Shown here in pieces: positions 53,795-64,000 of a stretch of DNA of 64,000 nucleotides. Source of the stretch: Trametopsis cervina (taxonomy: Eukaryota > Basidiomycota > Agaricomycetes > Polyporales > Irpicaceae); contig MU278361.1 of assembly GCA_022385755.1 (NCBI GenBank), forward strand, positions 411,186-475,185, read 5' to 3'. Below the pieces are notes generated by a model that saw only the letters and a list, made by a program, of their open reading frames with translations, made no database searches and was not told the DNA's origin. The translations under genes were made by a program, and so were the position numbers. Within the stretch, counting starts at the first letter, position 1; each line of letters opens with the position of its first letter.

Positions 53795-56700
53795 ATGTCG
53801 GATGTGGAGGAATACGGCGCGCCGAGCGGTGCTGGCGTAGAAGAGGAGGAAGAAGAAGAGCAGGAGCAGGAGCAGGTGTCGCGGCCCAAACAGAAGCGGC
53901 GGGAGGTGGACGAAGACGAAGATGAGGAGGAAGATGAGGAAGACGACGAGGATGATGAGGAGGACGAGGAGGACGAAGACGAGGGTGTGGAACGCGGGAA
54001 GAAACGAGCGAAAGTGCGTGTGCTTTATCGCGCTGTCGCGCGTAATTGACCTTGTTGTAGCACCGGCACAAACGACCGGCAGTGAACCGTTTCCTCGATG
54101 TTGAGGCAGAGGTAGACGAGGATGAGGAAGAAGACGAGGATGAGGACGAGTACGGTCGAGGTATGTGCTCCTTCCCTGCGCTTCCGAGTCTCTAAATTCA
54201 AGCCACACCCAGATGAGTTCATTGCCGACGTTGGAGGCGAAGGTGAAGACGGCGATGTGGCACCACGGGCTGCTGCCAATGCACGGCTCAACCTGGAGCG
54301 AGAACTCAATGACCAGGATCTCGCAAAGATTGCTGCAGACTTCAGTGAACGGTACCGCCGTACGGCCGTGCGGTATACTGGAGACATGAATGAGATCCCT
54401 CAGCGGTTGCTTATGCCGTCGGTTCACGATGCTAACTTGTGGCAAGTCCGAGTCAAAGTAAGATATATCGCTATTCTGGTGCTCTGCATTATCTGACACC
54501 GCGTATAGCCCGGAAAGGAGAGGGACCTTGTGTTCAGTCTGATGCGGAAGGCGATTGACCTGGAGTTCACGAACAGGCCGCTACACATCCTCTCCGCTTT
54601 CCAACGCGACTCGCTACCGGGAATGATTTACGTCGAAGCCCGCAGTGCCAAACAAGTCAGCGAGGCTTGTAACGGCCTCGTCGGTGTCTACCCAAGTCGT
54701 GGTATCGTCCTCGTTCCTATCGAGGAAATGGCGAGTCTGCTCCAGATTAAGAAACAGGACCTGACCGTCACCCCTGGATCCTGGGTGCGTGTCCGCCGCG
54801 GGAAGTACCAGGGAGATTTGGCCCAGGTCATGGACATTACCGAGAATGGCGAGGAAGTGGGGTTGAAGTTCATCCCGCGTATCGACCTGAACCCGAAAGA
54901 CGAGGCCTCCGTCGACGGGAAGAAGCGCAAAAAGATCACCCCGGGCTCTGCGTCATTCTCTATGCGTCCGCCACAGCGGTTCTTCAACTACGAGGAAGTG
55001 ATCAAGGTATATGGACGCAAGTCGGTGTCCAAGCGTAACCAGGTCTATGTCTTCCAAAATGACACGTACAAGGACGGGTTCATCGAGAAGGACTTCAAGC
55101 TCTCGGCACTACAGCTCGACGATGTTAACCCGACGCTCGACGAGATTACCCGTTTCACGCGTGGAAAGGACGGAACTGACAACGAGACAGCCATCGACCT
55201 GTCCATCATCGCCGAAGCGTCGAGAAAAGCTGCTATCGCCGTCCTCCAGCCCGGTGATCACGTCGAAGTATTCGAGGGAGGACAGTCAGGCGTCCACGGA
55301 ACCGTGCACTCCATCGAACAGGACGTCGTGACGATCCAGCCGGTAGGCGTAGACATTGACGGGCAGCGCGTACAAATCCCTGCGCGAAGCGTGCGTAAGC
55401 GTTTCAAGCCGGGAGACCATGTCAAGGTTATGACCGGTCAGAACGCGGACGAGACTGGACTTGTTGTGTCCGTCATTGAGAACGTTGTCACGTTCCTATC
55501 CGACATGTCCATGCAGGAGGTAAGTAATATACCAATCTGTCATACATGGTATAGTGATCATTTGCTCCCTGAAATAGGTCTCTGTGTTTTCGAAAGATTT
55601 GCGGGAAGCTGCGGAAGTAGGCAACAGTACAAACGTTGTCGGCAACTACGAACTGCATGACCTTGTGCAACTCGAGTCAGTATCCTATGACTCTCCTTAT
55701 TTGTCTTGAGCTGACGTTTCCCGTACAGTCTCCAGACTGTTGGTGTCATATTCAAGACCGAAAGGGATTCCTTCCGTGTTTTGGACCAAAATGGACAAGT
55801 CCGCCTGGTGCAACCTCACCAAATTTCTATGCGGCGTGATTCCAACCGGGCCATCGCAATGGACTCGGAAGGCCACGAGCTACGCGTCAACGATAACGTG
55901 AAAGAAGTTGACGGAGAAGTGCGTATATTGCATCCTGCCCTATTCGACCCGTCTCACGCCTTTACCAGGGACGAAAAGGCCGGGTATTGCATACTCACCA
56001 GTCCTTCTTCGCCTTCCTTTTCAATCGTGATTATTCCGAGAACGGTGGGATATTCGTTACAAGAGCACGATCGTTGGTATCCTTGGCTCCCAAGAGTAAT
56101 GCCATGAAGCTTGGCGCTACTGACCTCTCCAAGATGAACCCTGCGCTCAGTGGAGGGGCTCAAGGCGGTATGGTCGGCTCTGGGAACATAGGACGTGGTC
56201 CTCGGGATCGGCTCATCGGTGTCTCTGTCACTGTGATCAAAGGGCCCCGCAAAGGCTATGTTGGCATTGTCAAGGATACGAATGGTAATATGGCCCGAGT
56301 CGAGTTAATTTCTGGCAACAAGATCATTCAGATCGAAAAAGAGAAGCTTAGGAGACGGAAGTGAGTGGTTTTTCCTCAGCTCTCCAAATGCTTGCTTATG
56401 CACTCGATCAATAGCAACGATGGCAGCCTGGAGCAGCTCGAGTCATTCACACCACGAGGAGGGAAAATGGGACCTCCACCTTCTACCCATAACAGCAACA
56501 TATGGCCACATAATATGCCAGGGCGCACACCGAACCCATATGCCACTGGTGGACGTACCCCTGCCCCCATGGGAGGCCGTACCCCTGCATGGAACATGGA
56601 TTCCTCACGAACGCCTTGGGGAGCTCCGGCAAAGACACCAGACTCCAACTTCATGGGACGTACGCCCAATCCCCACGATTCTGGGAAAACACCTGCTTGG

Positions 56701-57661
56701 AATGTGTCGCGGACTCCCAACCCCTACGCAGATGGAGGTAAAACTCCCCAATGGAACGCATCTGCACCCACACCGAATCCATATGCAGCCGGAACGTACA
56801 GCTCCTACGGAGGCGCCACGCCCAAACCATCGGAAGACTTCAGCGAACAGTCAGGTAGTCGCTCGACGTGGGGAGGGGCCACTCCCGGACACCCGTCATC
56901 GTGGGGAGAAAGTAGTGGATGGGTATGTGGTTTTCGTTGTCCCACTCTAGATGTTGTCTCATGGAGAACTATAGGATGCGATGGGAGCACCAACACCAGC
57001 TTGGGGTGCGCCAACACCCGCTGCCGGTGCGCCCACTCCCGGACCAACATGGACGGCGCCCACACCTGGAGTGTATGATGACTATCGTACTCCTGGAGAT
57101 GTCTTTGGTCACGGCATGCCGTTCACCCCCGGAATGACCAGCGAAGGATTTTCTCAGTCTGACATGGACCGTGAGTTCTCTGATATCATACCACCAAGGC
57201 TGCGCCTCACTCCCTATTCAGTGCCTCTTGCCGATAAGTGGTTGTTGGATAGCAAATTCTTCTCCAAGCCTGGGATTCTCTGCGAAATCCGAGGCTCATT
57301 CCCTCATAATTCTGATAAGGGATGGCTATCTGGCGACCATGAAGGTGCCCAAGTTCTGGTGCTTAGTGTCTTTGACTCCGGCAATGAGCGGTTCTCCTCA
57401 CGAGCTCGCATCAAATTCGTCAATCCGTCGCAAGGGCCCAATCCTGTGCCTGAGATCCCAGTACAACTCCTCCAGCCTGTGCACCCTGACCGGGCGGGTC
57501 AAGAAATCATGATGCTATTGGGTGATTACAAAGGCCAGGAGGGCAAAGTCAGGAGCATCGAAAGCAACGGCGGTGCAGTTGTCAGCTTGGCTGGCACGTT
57601 CCTGATTGTGGAGGTGAAGACGGAAAAGGCTGTCAGGATAGAGCATGTCGATGAGGCATAA
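53795..57661 (+). CDS. SPT5: Transcription elongation factor SPT5
   Basis: Essential elongation factor that, with Spt4, clamps RNA polymerase II. Start MSDVEEYGAPSGAGVEEEEEE, then the usual very acidic N-terminus. The NGN domain reads NLWQVRVKPGKERDLVFSLMRKA and SAKQVSEACNGLVGVYPSRGIVLV. KOW domains follow: GSWVRVRRGKYQGDLAQVMD, GDHVEVFEGGQSGVHGTV, GDHVKVMTGQNADETGLV, GVSVTVIKGPRKGYVGIVKD, and a last LLGDYKGQEGKVRSIESNGG. The C-terminal repeat region has many TPNPYA, TPAWN and GAPTPAWGAPTP units, the sites phosphorylated by the Bur1/P-TEFb kinase. It ends KTEKAVRIEHVDEA before TAA at 57,659-57,661. About eight introns; roughly 1,100 residues. Identity is firm. Confidence 0.96.
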
Positions 57662-58188
57662 TGTTGTGTTGCTGTTGATTCTTGCATCTTACTGTGTATC
57701 CCTATTAATCTATTTTTGCATGTTCATTAGCCAAGTACTGGGCAAGTGAGCTGGGACCCTGTGCAGTTGCAGGTATGAATCTTGCTTCGACGTCTACTTT
57801 GCATATTGGGTTTTCAATCATGTATGACGGCCCACGTCAAAGAAACTAGCTTCCTTGACATTTCTAGTGGCTCTGTAGGTTGAAACCTTGGATCCACCAA
57901 AGAGCACATTCAAGCAACATCAGTACTTACGGCATAGGCCATCACTCGACATCCGGACAACGCTACGCAGATAATTATGAATCCGTCCCGAAGAGAAGGA
58001 ACATGATACACGAATGTGCCGTATGACTACTATACAAGAATTACATATTAATTCTACTGAAGGGGAGGCCATAGTGATGACGATGGTATACGAGAGACCA
58101 AAATACACGGTATGCACAGTTCAGCGGATAACGATGTGAGTGAGAAAAACCAATGGATGAAAGCATGTTTGTCCAAGAACTCGCGAAA
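57662..58188. other. Convergent 3' spacer
   Basis: Between the ends of SPT5 (plus) and the APH-fold gene (minus). No coding signal seen. Confidence 0.6.
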
Positions 58189-60449
58189 TTACGCCTCCAG
58201 ACGCTGCTCTTCAGTATCGCCGTCCCAGCGACGCGGGATCCCGACGCGTCCTTCCGCGTCGCCGTTCGTGTGCAACCACGCCTCTAGCCGTCGGCCCAGT
58301 TCGCCACCACGGCCACCGCACACGTCGCCAGTCGAGTTCAGCAGCTTCTCTTGCTCCTTCTCGGCAGCGACAACCTTGACCGGGAGGGGTACTCCCGCGC
58401 GGGTCTTCGATTTGGCTCCACCAGACCCGGACCCAGCTCGGTCACGCTTCAGTGGTTCGTCTGGGTCGCTCCCAGACTCGGTCAAGGTAGGGGATGACGA
58501 CGTTCGGGGGCTCAAAGGAGTTTGAGGCTCTTCCCCGCCTGCGCTGTCGAGGTGTGCGTCGTCCCAGGTCTTGAACCAATCCTCCTCCTGCTCCTCAGGG
58601 CCGAGCATGCTGGCTACCAGTCCCTCCTCCCATCCGTCCCACTCGATGCAACGGTGCGCCATGCGTAAACGGGTCCCAGATGCCTCGTAGTGCAGCCATT
58701 CTGTCGCGATTGCGCCGAGATCCCGGATCTGGCCATTTACCGTGACCGTCCGACGCTCCCTGGCTATATTCTCGATTGTCGCGCGGAATAGCTTGGAGGT
58801 GAAGGGGCTCGTCTGGAGGAATGCGGGAACGTGCGCCGCTGCCCAGAGCGGCCGTGTCGTCGTCGATTCCCAGTCAATGACACAGGTCTGAGAGATACCC
58901 GGGTCATTATTACGTCCTCTTTTCGTAACCACGAGATATCAGCACTCACAATCTTGGACGGATCATCCTCGTCAACGAATACGTTCTCCAAATTCAAATC
59001 ATGACAGTCGATCGCAAACTCCTCTTTTACCCCCTCTGGGTTGTGTTTGCATGCTCCGAGTCTTTCCATCATCCTCCTGAACCTCTCCATCTCCTGCTTC
59101 ACCAGCTCTTCTCGCTGGTGCAGATGAGCGACGAGGAACGTCGTTCGCTGCATTCGCCTGTAGTCCTGGTACATGGCATTTCCGGGACCCTCCCACTCTG
59201 CCTCACTCTCTTCCCAGTCCCACTCGTCACTCGTGTCAGACACGTCGCCACTCAAGGCCTGCACATGATGATGCCGCGACGAGAGAATCTCATCGGGGTC
59301 CAGATGCAACTTGTGAGGCGCAATCTTACCCTCATTCTCAAGCCTGACACCAATCACTTCGCGGTCAACACAGGATTGCAAGTATGAATGAGTCGATGGC
59401 CACGGGCCGCGGTTGATCTCTGTGGGATGCACAAGTTCACCGCGGTTAGAACCAAAGAATGGCCAGGAAATGATGGGGCCAACGTGGAACTCAGACCGGG
59501 CTCCAACAAAAGCAGGTGTAGCGTGGGATGGAACTGGGGTCATGCTGAGGGATCTGACTAGGCTGTGAGTGGCGGTAGGCGTAGCGGCTGACGACTGATT
59601 TGCAGTTTCGAGCGAGCCGTCGGTGTCAGGGCCAAGATACAGCGATCCTATTCGTGCAAATCGGTGCGCGAATAGAGGCAAAGTGAGCGTGGCGAGGTTC
59701 TCCATCAGATTAATGAGTTCGGTATGACCCATTGAGTGGAATACGCGCGATAGAGGAACACCAACAGCCTGCGGAAGCGATCACGTGATGACATCATTAG
59801 CTTGATATATCCGTGCCGATGAGCTAAGCGGGCCTTACCTTCGACATGAGGATGTACTCGCCCCCTAGACGATTGTAAGGGTTGGCGTCGTAGTGGTAGA
59901 CAGCTGGCACAGGGAAATTCGTGCGCTCTCGCAAGTACTGCATTGTAGCGACCTCGGATTCGGTCTTCAGCCGTGGCATGAACCGTCGCGCTACACGAGC
60001 CACAACTTCGCGCTTGTCGACGAGGGTAATGAGATAGCCCTGTAGAGCGGTTAGAAAGGGTCGTCATGCAGCGAAGAAACCACGTCGCTTGCCTTGTGGA
60101 AGGTTCCTAGAGGAAGAAGACACAACACAGTCAGTTTTACTCCAGATACGACAGGGAATATGTGTTTGCACTCACCAGCACCCAAGTACTGAATCCTGGC
60201 TACCTCTGCTCCCATCTTCTCATGCACAATGTCCTTCAAGAGCTTCCTGTCCACCTGAAATGGCGGCGCCCCGTGGATCGCTGCATCCGCTTTGGCCTCT
60301 TTCTTCCTGTCCTCATGCTCTATCTCCCAGCTCCATGCAAGCGACGTCTGTTCAGGCGCCTTAGCCGAGACCTGACTAGTCTTACTGGCGGTTTCTGAAT
60401 CGAGCTTCAGGGTCCTGTGGACCACGAATGGGTTATCTGTGTACTGCAT
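58189..60449 (-). CDS. APH-fold phosphotransferase
   Basis: Aminoglycoside-phosphotransferase/choline-kinase-like family, which in fungi is large and mostly of unknown substrate. Start MQYTDNPFVVHRTLKLDSET at 60,447-60,449. A frame open further upstream to 60,743 looks unrelated to the domain. N-lobe: IQYLGAGTFHKGYLITLVDKREVVARVARR, then SEVATMQYL and ILMSKAVGVPL. The C-lobe has the catalytic HDLNLENVFVDE loop (HDxxxxN) and, after an intron near 58,900, CVIDWESTTTRPLWAAAHVP with the metal-binding Asp. A long variable insert rich in acidic residues separates the lobes (SDTSDEWDWEESEAEWEG). The intron at 60,040-60,092 seems to use a GC donor (AAG/GCAAGC). The C-terminus is low-complexity. No resistance function is implied. 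Confidence 0.87.
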
Positions 60450-60955
60450 TGCGAGACAGCCCACAGGTACGGGCTTTTGATTTTCGCTGACCCAGCCTGA
60501 GTAATTGTGGCAACCAGACAATACAGCCGACTGTTGTAAAGAAACTGAGCACAGCAACTCGTACAGGCTATAGGATAGTACCAGAACGCAACGGCAAGGA
60601 TGATGGAAGAGGTTAGAAATCTCGTTGACGCGACGGCCGGTACTTATCTCGTACCTCGGCTTTGCCCCATATTTGGCTGTGTTTATCCGCTCGGTGCTCT
60701 CATGTGATTGGCTGTTGGCCTTCAGGGTCACGTTAGCGCCCATGATGTCGCGTAACGAACGTGCGGGTGAGCGTCGGTCTGACTGTTGCGGTCAAGCGGG
60801 GTAGCCTCTCTCTCATCCAAGAATGTTGGTGTTATAAACACACCACTCATCCCGCAAAGCCGCCGCATTGTCTCCACCTCTGCGGCCGAAATTTGTAGAG
60901 AGAGGAAGTCAGAGAGCCTCGTCCGACGATAATCAAAATCATAGACAGCATGATC
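60450..60955. other. Spacer upstream of APH-fold gene
   Basis: Holds the APH-gene promoter. The open minus frame at 60,450-60,743 may be 5' untranslated sequence. No separate gene supported. Confidence 0.45.
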
Positions 60956-61804
60956 TCAGATGATGCCGTCCAACAATACATTTAATTCTGGCTGTCCATC
61001 AGGTAGAGATAAACAGTCCAAGATAGACACGAAATGTGACATTCTCGAACTGGCCTCGTGCAATCTCGTCTGACACTGGGCTGCGGACGCTTGCGATCTA
61101 GCTTGGCTCTGGAACGCGGAGCAGGAAACCGTCACGGTCGCCAGCCAAGCCGCCTTGAAGCTCGCCAATCCCACGGGAAGTGCAAGGGAAGCCTCCCAGT
61201 GGTGATGCCAACCAAGTGTGGGGACGCTATACGCCTCCTGCATTTGTATTCTTCACAGACCGTGGGTACACTTTCACGACGGCTGTCAAGCGCTGCGCCG
61301 GGTCTGCGCCATGCCAAGGCAGACCTCAGACGCTCCTTTGGGCAACGGTCAAAGAGTGGCCTCAATGTCGGTCTCCACCAAAGATGATACGTTGCGAAGT
61401 GACGGCCAGGTACATCACTCACCTGCAGCCTCCAGGTCTATAAAGCTTCTACCTCCATACTGTAGCGCGGTGTCGTCGCATCTAACGGCGCGCCACTGCC
61501 CTCCAATTCCGTGACCATCGCGGATGTCAAATACGCATGCCGTCAGATCGCGATTGCGTATTTCCTGCGGGTAGCAGCAGCGGCCATAACTTTGGTGGAT
61601 ATAAGGTGGACAAGATGGAATAGCGGCTACCATGAAGCCCGTGTTCGTCAGCATAGCTGGTAACTTACACCAATAGATAATCACATTACCTTGCCTCTTG
61701 AGACCGTGTTTTAGAGACGTGAGAGCGAGGAGGATGTCATCATGATTCTTATAAATAAGTAGGACTCGATCCGCCGGAAGTATCTGGAATGGTGGTTCCA
61801 GCAT
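60956..61804 (-). CDS. Possible hypothetical gene
   Basis: Two minus-strand blocks look protein-like. The first, from ATG 61,802-61,804 (MLEPPFQILPADRVLLIYKNHDD), runs to about 61,419 with ACVFDIRDGHGIGGQWRAVRCDD and FIDLEAA; a GTGAGT donor follows. The second, ending at 60,956, reads ASLALPVGLASFKAAWLATVTV and MSHFVSILDCLSLPDGQPELNVL. A middle exon of the frame ERLRSALAWRRPG near 61,290-61,350 could link them. I could not fix all splice borders and recognise no domain. It may be a real lineage-specific gene or a chance set of open frames; RNA evidence would decide. Confidence 0.35.
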
Positions 61805-63071
61805 TTCCAAAGATCGGTAACTTACTCTGTGACGAGTCTTCGTCGCCGTCTTCCTTGCCCTGATGCATCGCTAGCTGGTCATAGGGGTATCATCTCATCA
61901 ATAGGGCGTATAGAGTACAGTACAGAGAAGACGCACAGAGTGCAAATCGACTGAACGTCTTCGTGCCGAATACCGGGTCAGCAGACCTAATGTCGTACTG
62001 ACTGCTGTCATAGGCACCGTATATGTTTAGGCTAGTCTGAAATCTCAGGTCAAGAGGCCGTCTTGCAAATATATTAGTGATAAGCAGACGATTGAACGCA
62101 CTCTCAGTATCCCGAGACCAGCTCTGACACCCGATTTGCCGGTGAACTGGCCGTTTCCGCAGAGCTTCGCAGCGGCGGTATGGTGTAGGCCTGGACGCAG
62201 GAGGAAGTGAGCTACAGGTAGCACGCGATCACCTGAGTTCGGAATTCTGCGTTTATGAGGTCAAGACGCTGCCGCAGCTGATGTAGCGGTTGATAAAGAA
62301 GCACAAGGGACATCTCTCTCACTGAAACTCGGAATGTAGGTTCGAAGTGGTTTCAAGAGCCCGAAGGAACTGCTGATGGAATCCGCGCTATAGCACTGCT
62401 CATGAGTCGCTGTCTCGGACCGACAATACGATGCATTTCGTCAGCCAGTGACAGAGGCCGACTTCAGGATTGTCGTCGACGGCCTGCGAGCGTTGATAGG
62501 TCAAGCAAAGCTATGTCACAAAGGAAAGGCTGGGGCATACTGTTCCGAATCGAGGCAGCTCCGTGTCTTTAGACCCCGCCACGTTGCACGAACTGGTTTC
62601 AGTGGATATGTGTATTGTCACGACTAGAATACTACGCTGAGGGGCGCATATGTATGATATTTCGCACAAATTTATGTGTTAGTTCAAGTCAGAGCTATGA
62701 AACATCTATTGAGCCAATTGGCGTTCTTGCTAAGTTGCAAATTCCTCGACACGACTATCAACTCACCGGTTAGCGAACTCCTTGATATTGGTGCAGGACA
62801 AAGGTGATAAATGCGGGGAAGCTACACCCCTGGCACTCGTTGCAATTACTGTTCAAGAGAAATGATCAGATGGACTCCTCATGGGACTAGTTACATTCAC
62901 TAGTCGTGGTGGTTGTGAGCCAGTGAATTCGAGTGAAATGTGCAACACTGATGTGCTGCATTAGTGGATCGGTTCGCCTTTAATGCCCCCGCGCTTCAAT
63001 CGAACCGCGACCTTCCCGCCCTTGAATATTGAATCGCCGCCTGGAAGTTCCCTTTGCTTCCCGCCCCCATC
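61805..63071. other. Gene-poor region
   Basis: About 1.27 kb without a supported coding region, RNA gene or repeat. AT content is moderately higher from 62,620 to 62,780. Confidence 0.5.
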
Positions 63072-64000
63072 ATGCGTGACCTTCGCTTCACGGAGCCGCC
63101 TACGCGGCACAGTCTTGAAGAAGCTCGTAGGAGCCTGCAGGAGCAACAGGAGTCGTCAAACAGGATTGCGTCGAAGATTGAAGATGCCGAGCAGGAACTT
63201 AAGCGCATCCTCAAGGAATCACAACAGATGATTTGGAACCTTGAAAAGGAACGTGCAGCTGTAGAGGATGGCATCGCTAGGACTCTTGCATATCTGTCTC
63301 CTATTCGAAGGCTTCCCCACGAACTACTGGGGGTGATATTCACATTCATCTTTGATGACTATCCATGCTGCGCCTGGGTTCTCTCTGCGGTTTGCAAACT
63401 GTGGCGCTCACAGGTACTTTCGATGCCACGGTTGTGGTCAAAGGTGAGCTCCTTGAACAGCCTATCTCCCGTGAATCCAGAAAGCAGTACCCACATCGTT
63501 GCATTTCCGCGGATCGCGGCGCTTTGCTCCCCGCACATGCTGACATATAATTCATTGACAGATACGCCTCGTGACCACACAGAGTGCTTCGCCCGACACA
63601 GTGCGACTGTGGTTGGAACGCGCGGGACCTACGGTTCCTCTCGACATAGAGATATTCTTGCACACCCAGGACCCACAGAACGCAGATGGTTCCTCTTCAC
63701 GGCGTCGTGCCCCCCTCCGAGCGCACTCTCCTGGCGTTGGCTGGGGCGCCACTTGGTCGGATTGGGGACACACACCGGATCCGGCGGATGAACACGACCA
63801 TGGCGGCATACCATACGCCCACCACGCAGGAACCCTGCACTTTGTCCCCGTTGTCATAGCGCAACCGAATACGCCGACGCCACCTCCCCTTGGTGACCCC
63901 CTCGAAATACAACATCATGGCGTTGGTAACCCTCTACCGGCGTGGAAGCAGATATGTCAAAATTCACGCTCGAGAGGGAGCATGCATTGGGGCCACATTG
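63072..64000 (+). CDS. F-box protein with N-terminal coiled coil (3' end beyond window)
   Basis: Start MRDLRFTEPPTRHSLEEARR at 63,072. An alanine/glutamate-rich helix (SNRIASKIEDAEQELKRILKE and LEKERAAVEDGIARTLAYLS) leads into the F-box PIRRLPHELLGVIFTFIFDDYP, then AVCKLWRSQVLSMPRLWSK. This order is the common Agaricomycete F-box layout. A GTGAGC donor follows at 63,444. An acceptor at about 63,561 (ATTGACAG) restores an open frame (IRLVTTQSASPDTVRLWLERAG) that continues to the window end. The resulting intron of about 118 bases is longer than its neighbours, so another splice choice is possible. Presumed SCF ubiquitin-ligase subunit with unknown target. Confidence 0.78.

Noticed and set aside
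60450..60743. N-terminal extension of the APH-fold protein from an ATG at 60,743
   Set aside because: The extra residues look unrelated to the domain and the frame between them and the domain lacks a good splice; the ATG at 60,449 is a simpler start.
1..64000. Transposons, viral insertions, tRNA or CRISPR-like arrays
   Set aside because: No reverse transcriptase, transposase or capsid motifs, no cloverleaf-like A/B boxes that I could recognise, and no regular spaced repeats; the duplications seen involve host genes only.

Overview
The window is nuclear DNA of a filamentous basidiomycete, almost certainly an Agaricomycete. Nearly every gene is split by GT-AG introns of about 45-70 bases. Several families are typical of that class: FunK1-type kinases, a DUF6535 membrane protein, paired BTB/POZ proteins and F-box proteins. 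All gene models below were joined by eye from reading frames and splice signals, so exon borders are proposals. I saw no tRNA, rRNA, CRISPR array or autonomous transposon.

Layout. 1-2.8 kb: a FunK1 kinase (D, minus strand, cut by the window edge and by a 295-base N gap), followed by a decayed carboxylesterase on the plus strand. 3.1-9.4 kb: two divergent BTB/POZ paralogs with an F-box gene between them. 9.9-13.4 kb: proteasome subunit Rpn1 (minus). 13.5-13.8 kb: a broken copy of the 5' end of the LYC1-like gene found 10 kb further on. 15.0-19.1 kb: RAD16-type SNF2/RING repair translocase with several micro-exons. 19.4-22.3 kb: a Baeyer-Villiger-type flavin monooxygenase (minus), divergent from the LYC1-like acetyltransferase at 23.2-24.5 kb. 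24.9-25.9 kb: unknown acidic-tailed protein (minus). 26.5-28.5 kb: amidase.

28.5-39.2 kb is the least ordinary part. It holds three FunK1 kinases (A, B, C) in the same direction, with a second decayed carboxylesterase between A and B. A and C are sister copies, each carrying about 500 bases of shared upstream DNA. B is the sister of D, 30 kb away in opposite orientation, and each of the two lies next to a carboxylesterase relic. The locus therefore records at least one tandem and one inverted duplication.

39.3-44.7 kb: a divergent cyclophilin and a fused hydantoinase/DUF917 protein. 44.9-45.4 kb: a previously hidden small gene for a protein with 17 cysteines in about 121 residues, the most intriguing single product here. 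45.4-47.5 kb: gene-poor DNA with a two-copy tandem repeat. 47.6-50.4 kb: DUF6535 membrane protein. 50.8-51.5 kb: NFKBIL1-like HPD protein. 51.7-57.7 kb: a MOB4/phocein-like protein with a very long acidic tail, divergent from transcription elongation factor SPT5. 58.2-60.4 kb: APH-fold phosphotransferase. 61.0-61.8 kb: possible unknown gene. 63.1 kb to the end: a second F-box gene, cut by the window edge.

Rpn1, RAD16, SPT5, MOB4, cyclophilin and the hydantoinase are core housekeeping genes. The kinase/esterase, BTB and F-box genes are fast-evolving accessory families. I see no metabolic cluster linking the neighbours.
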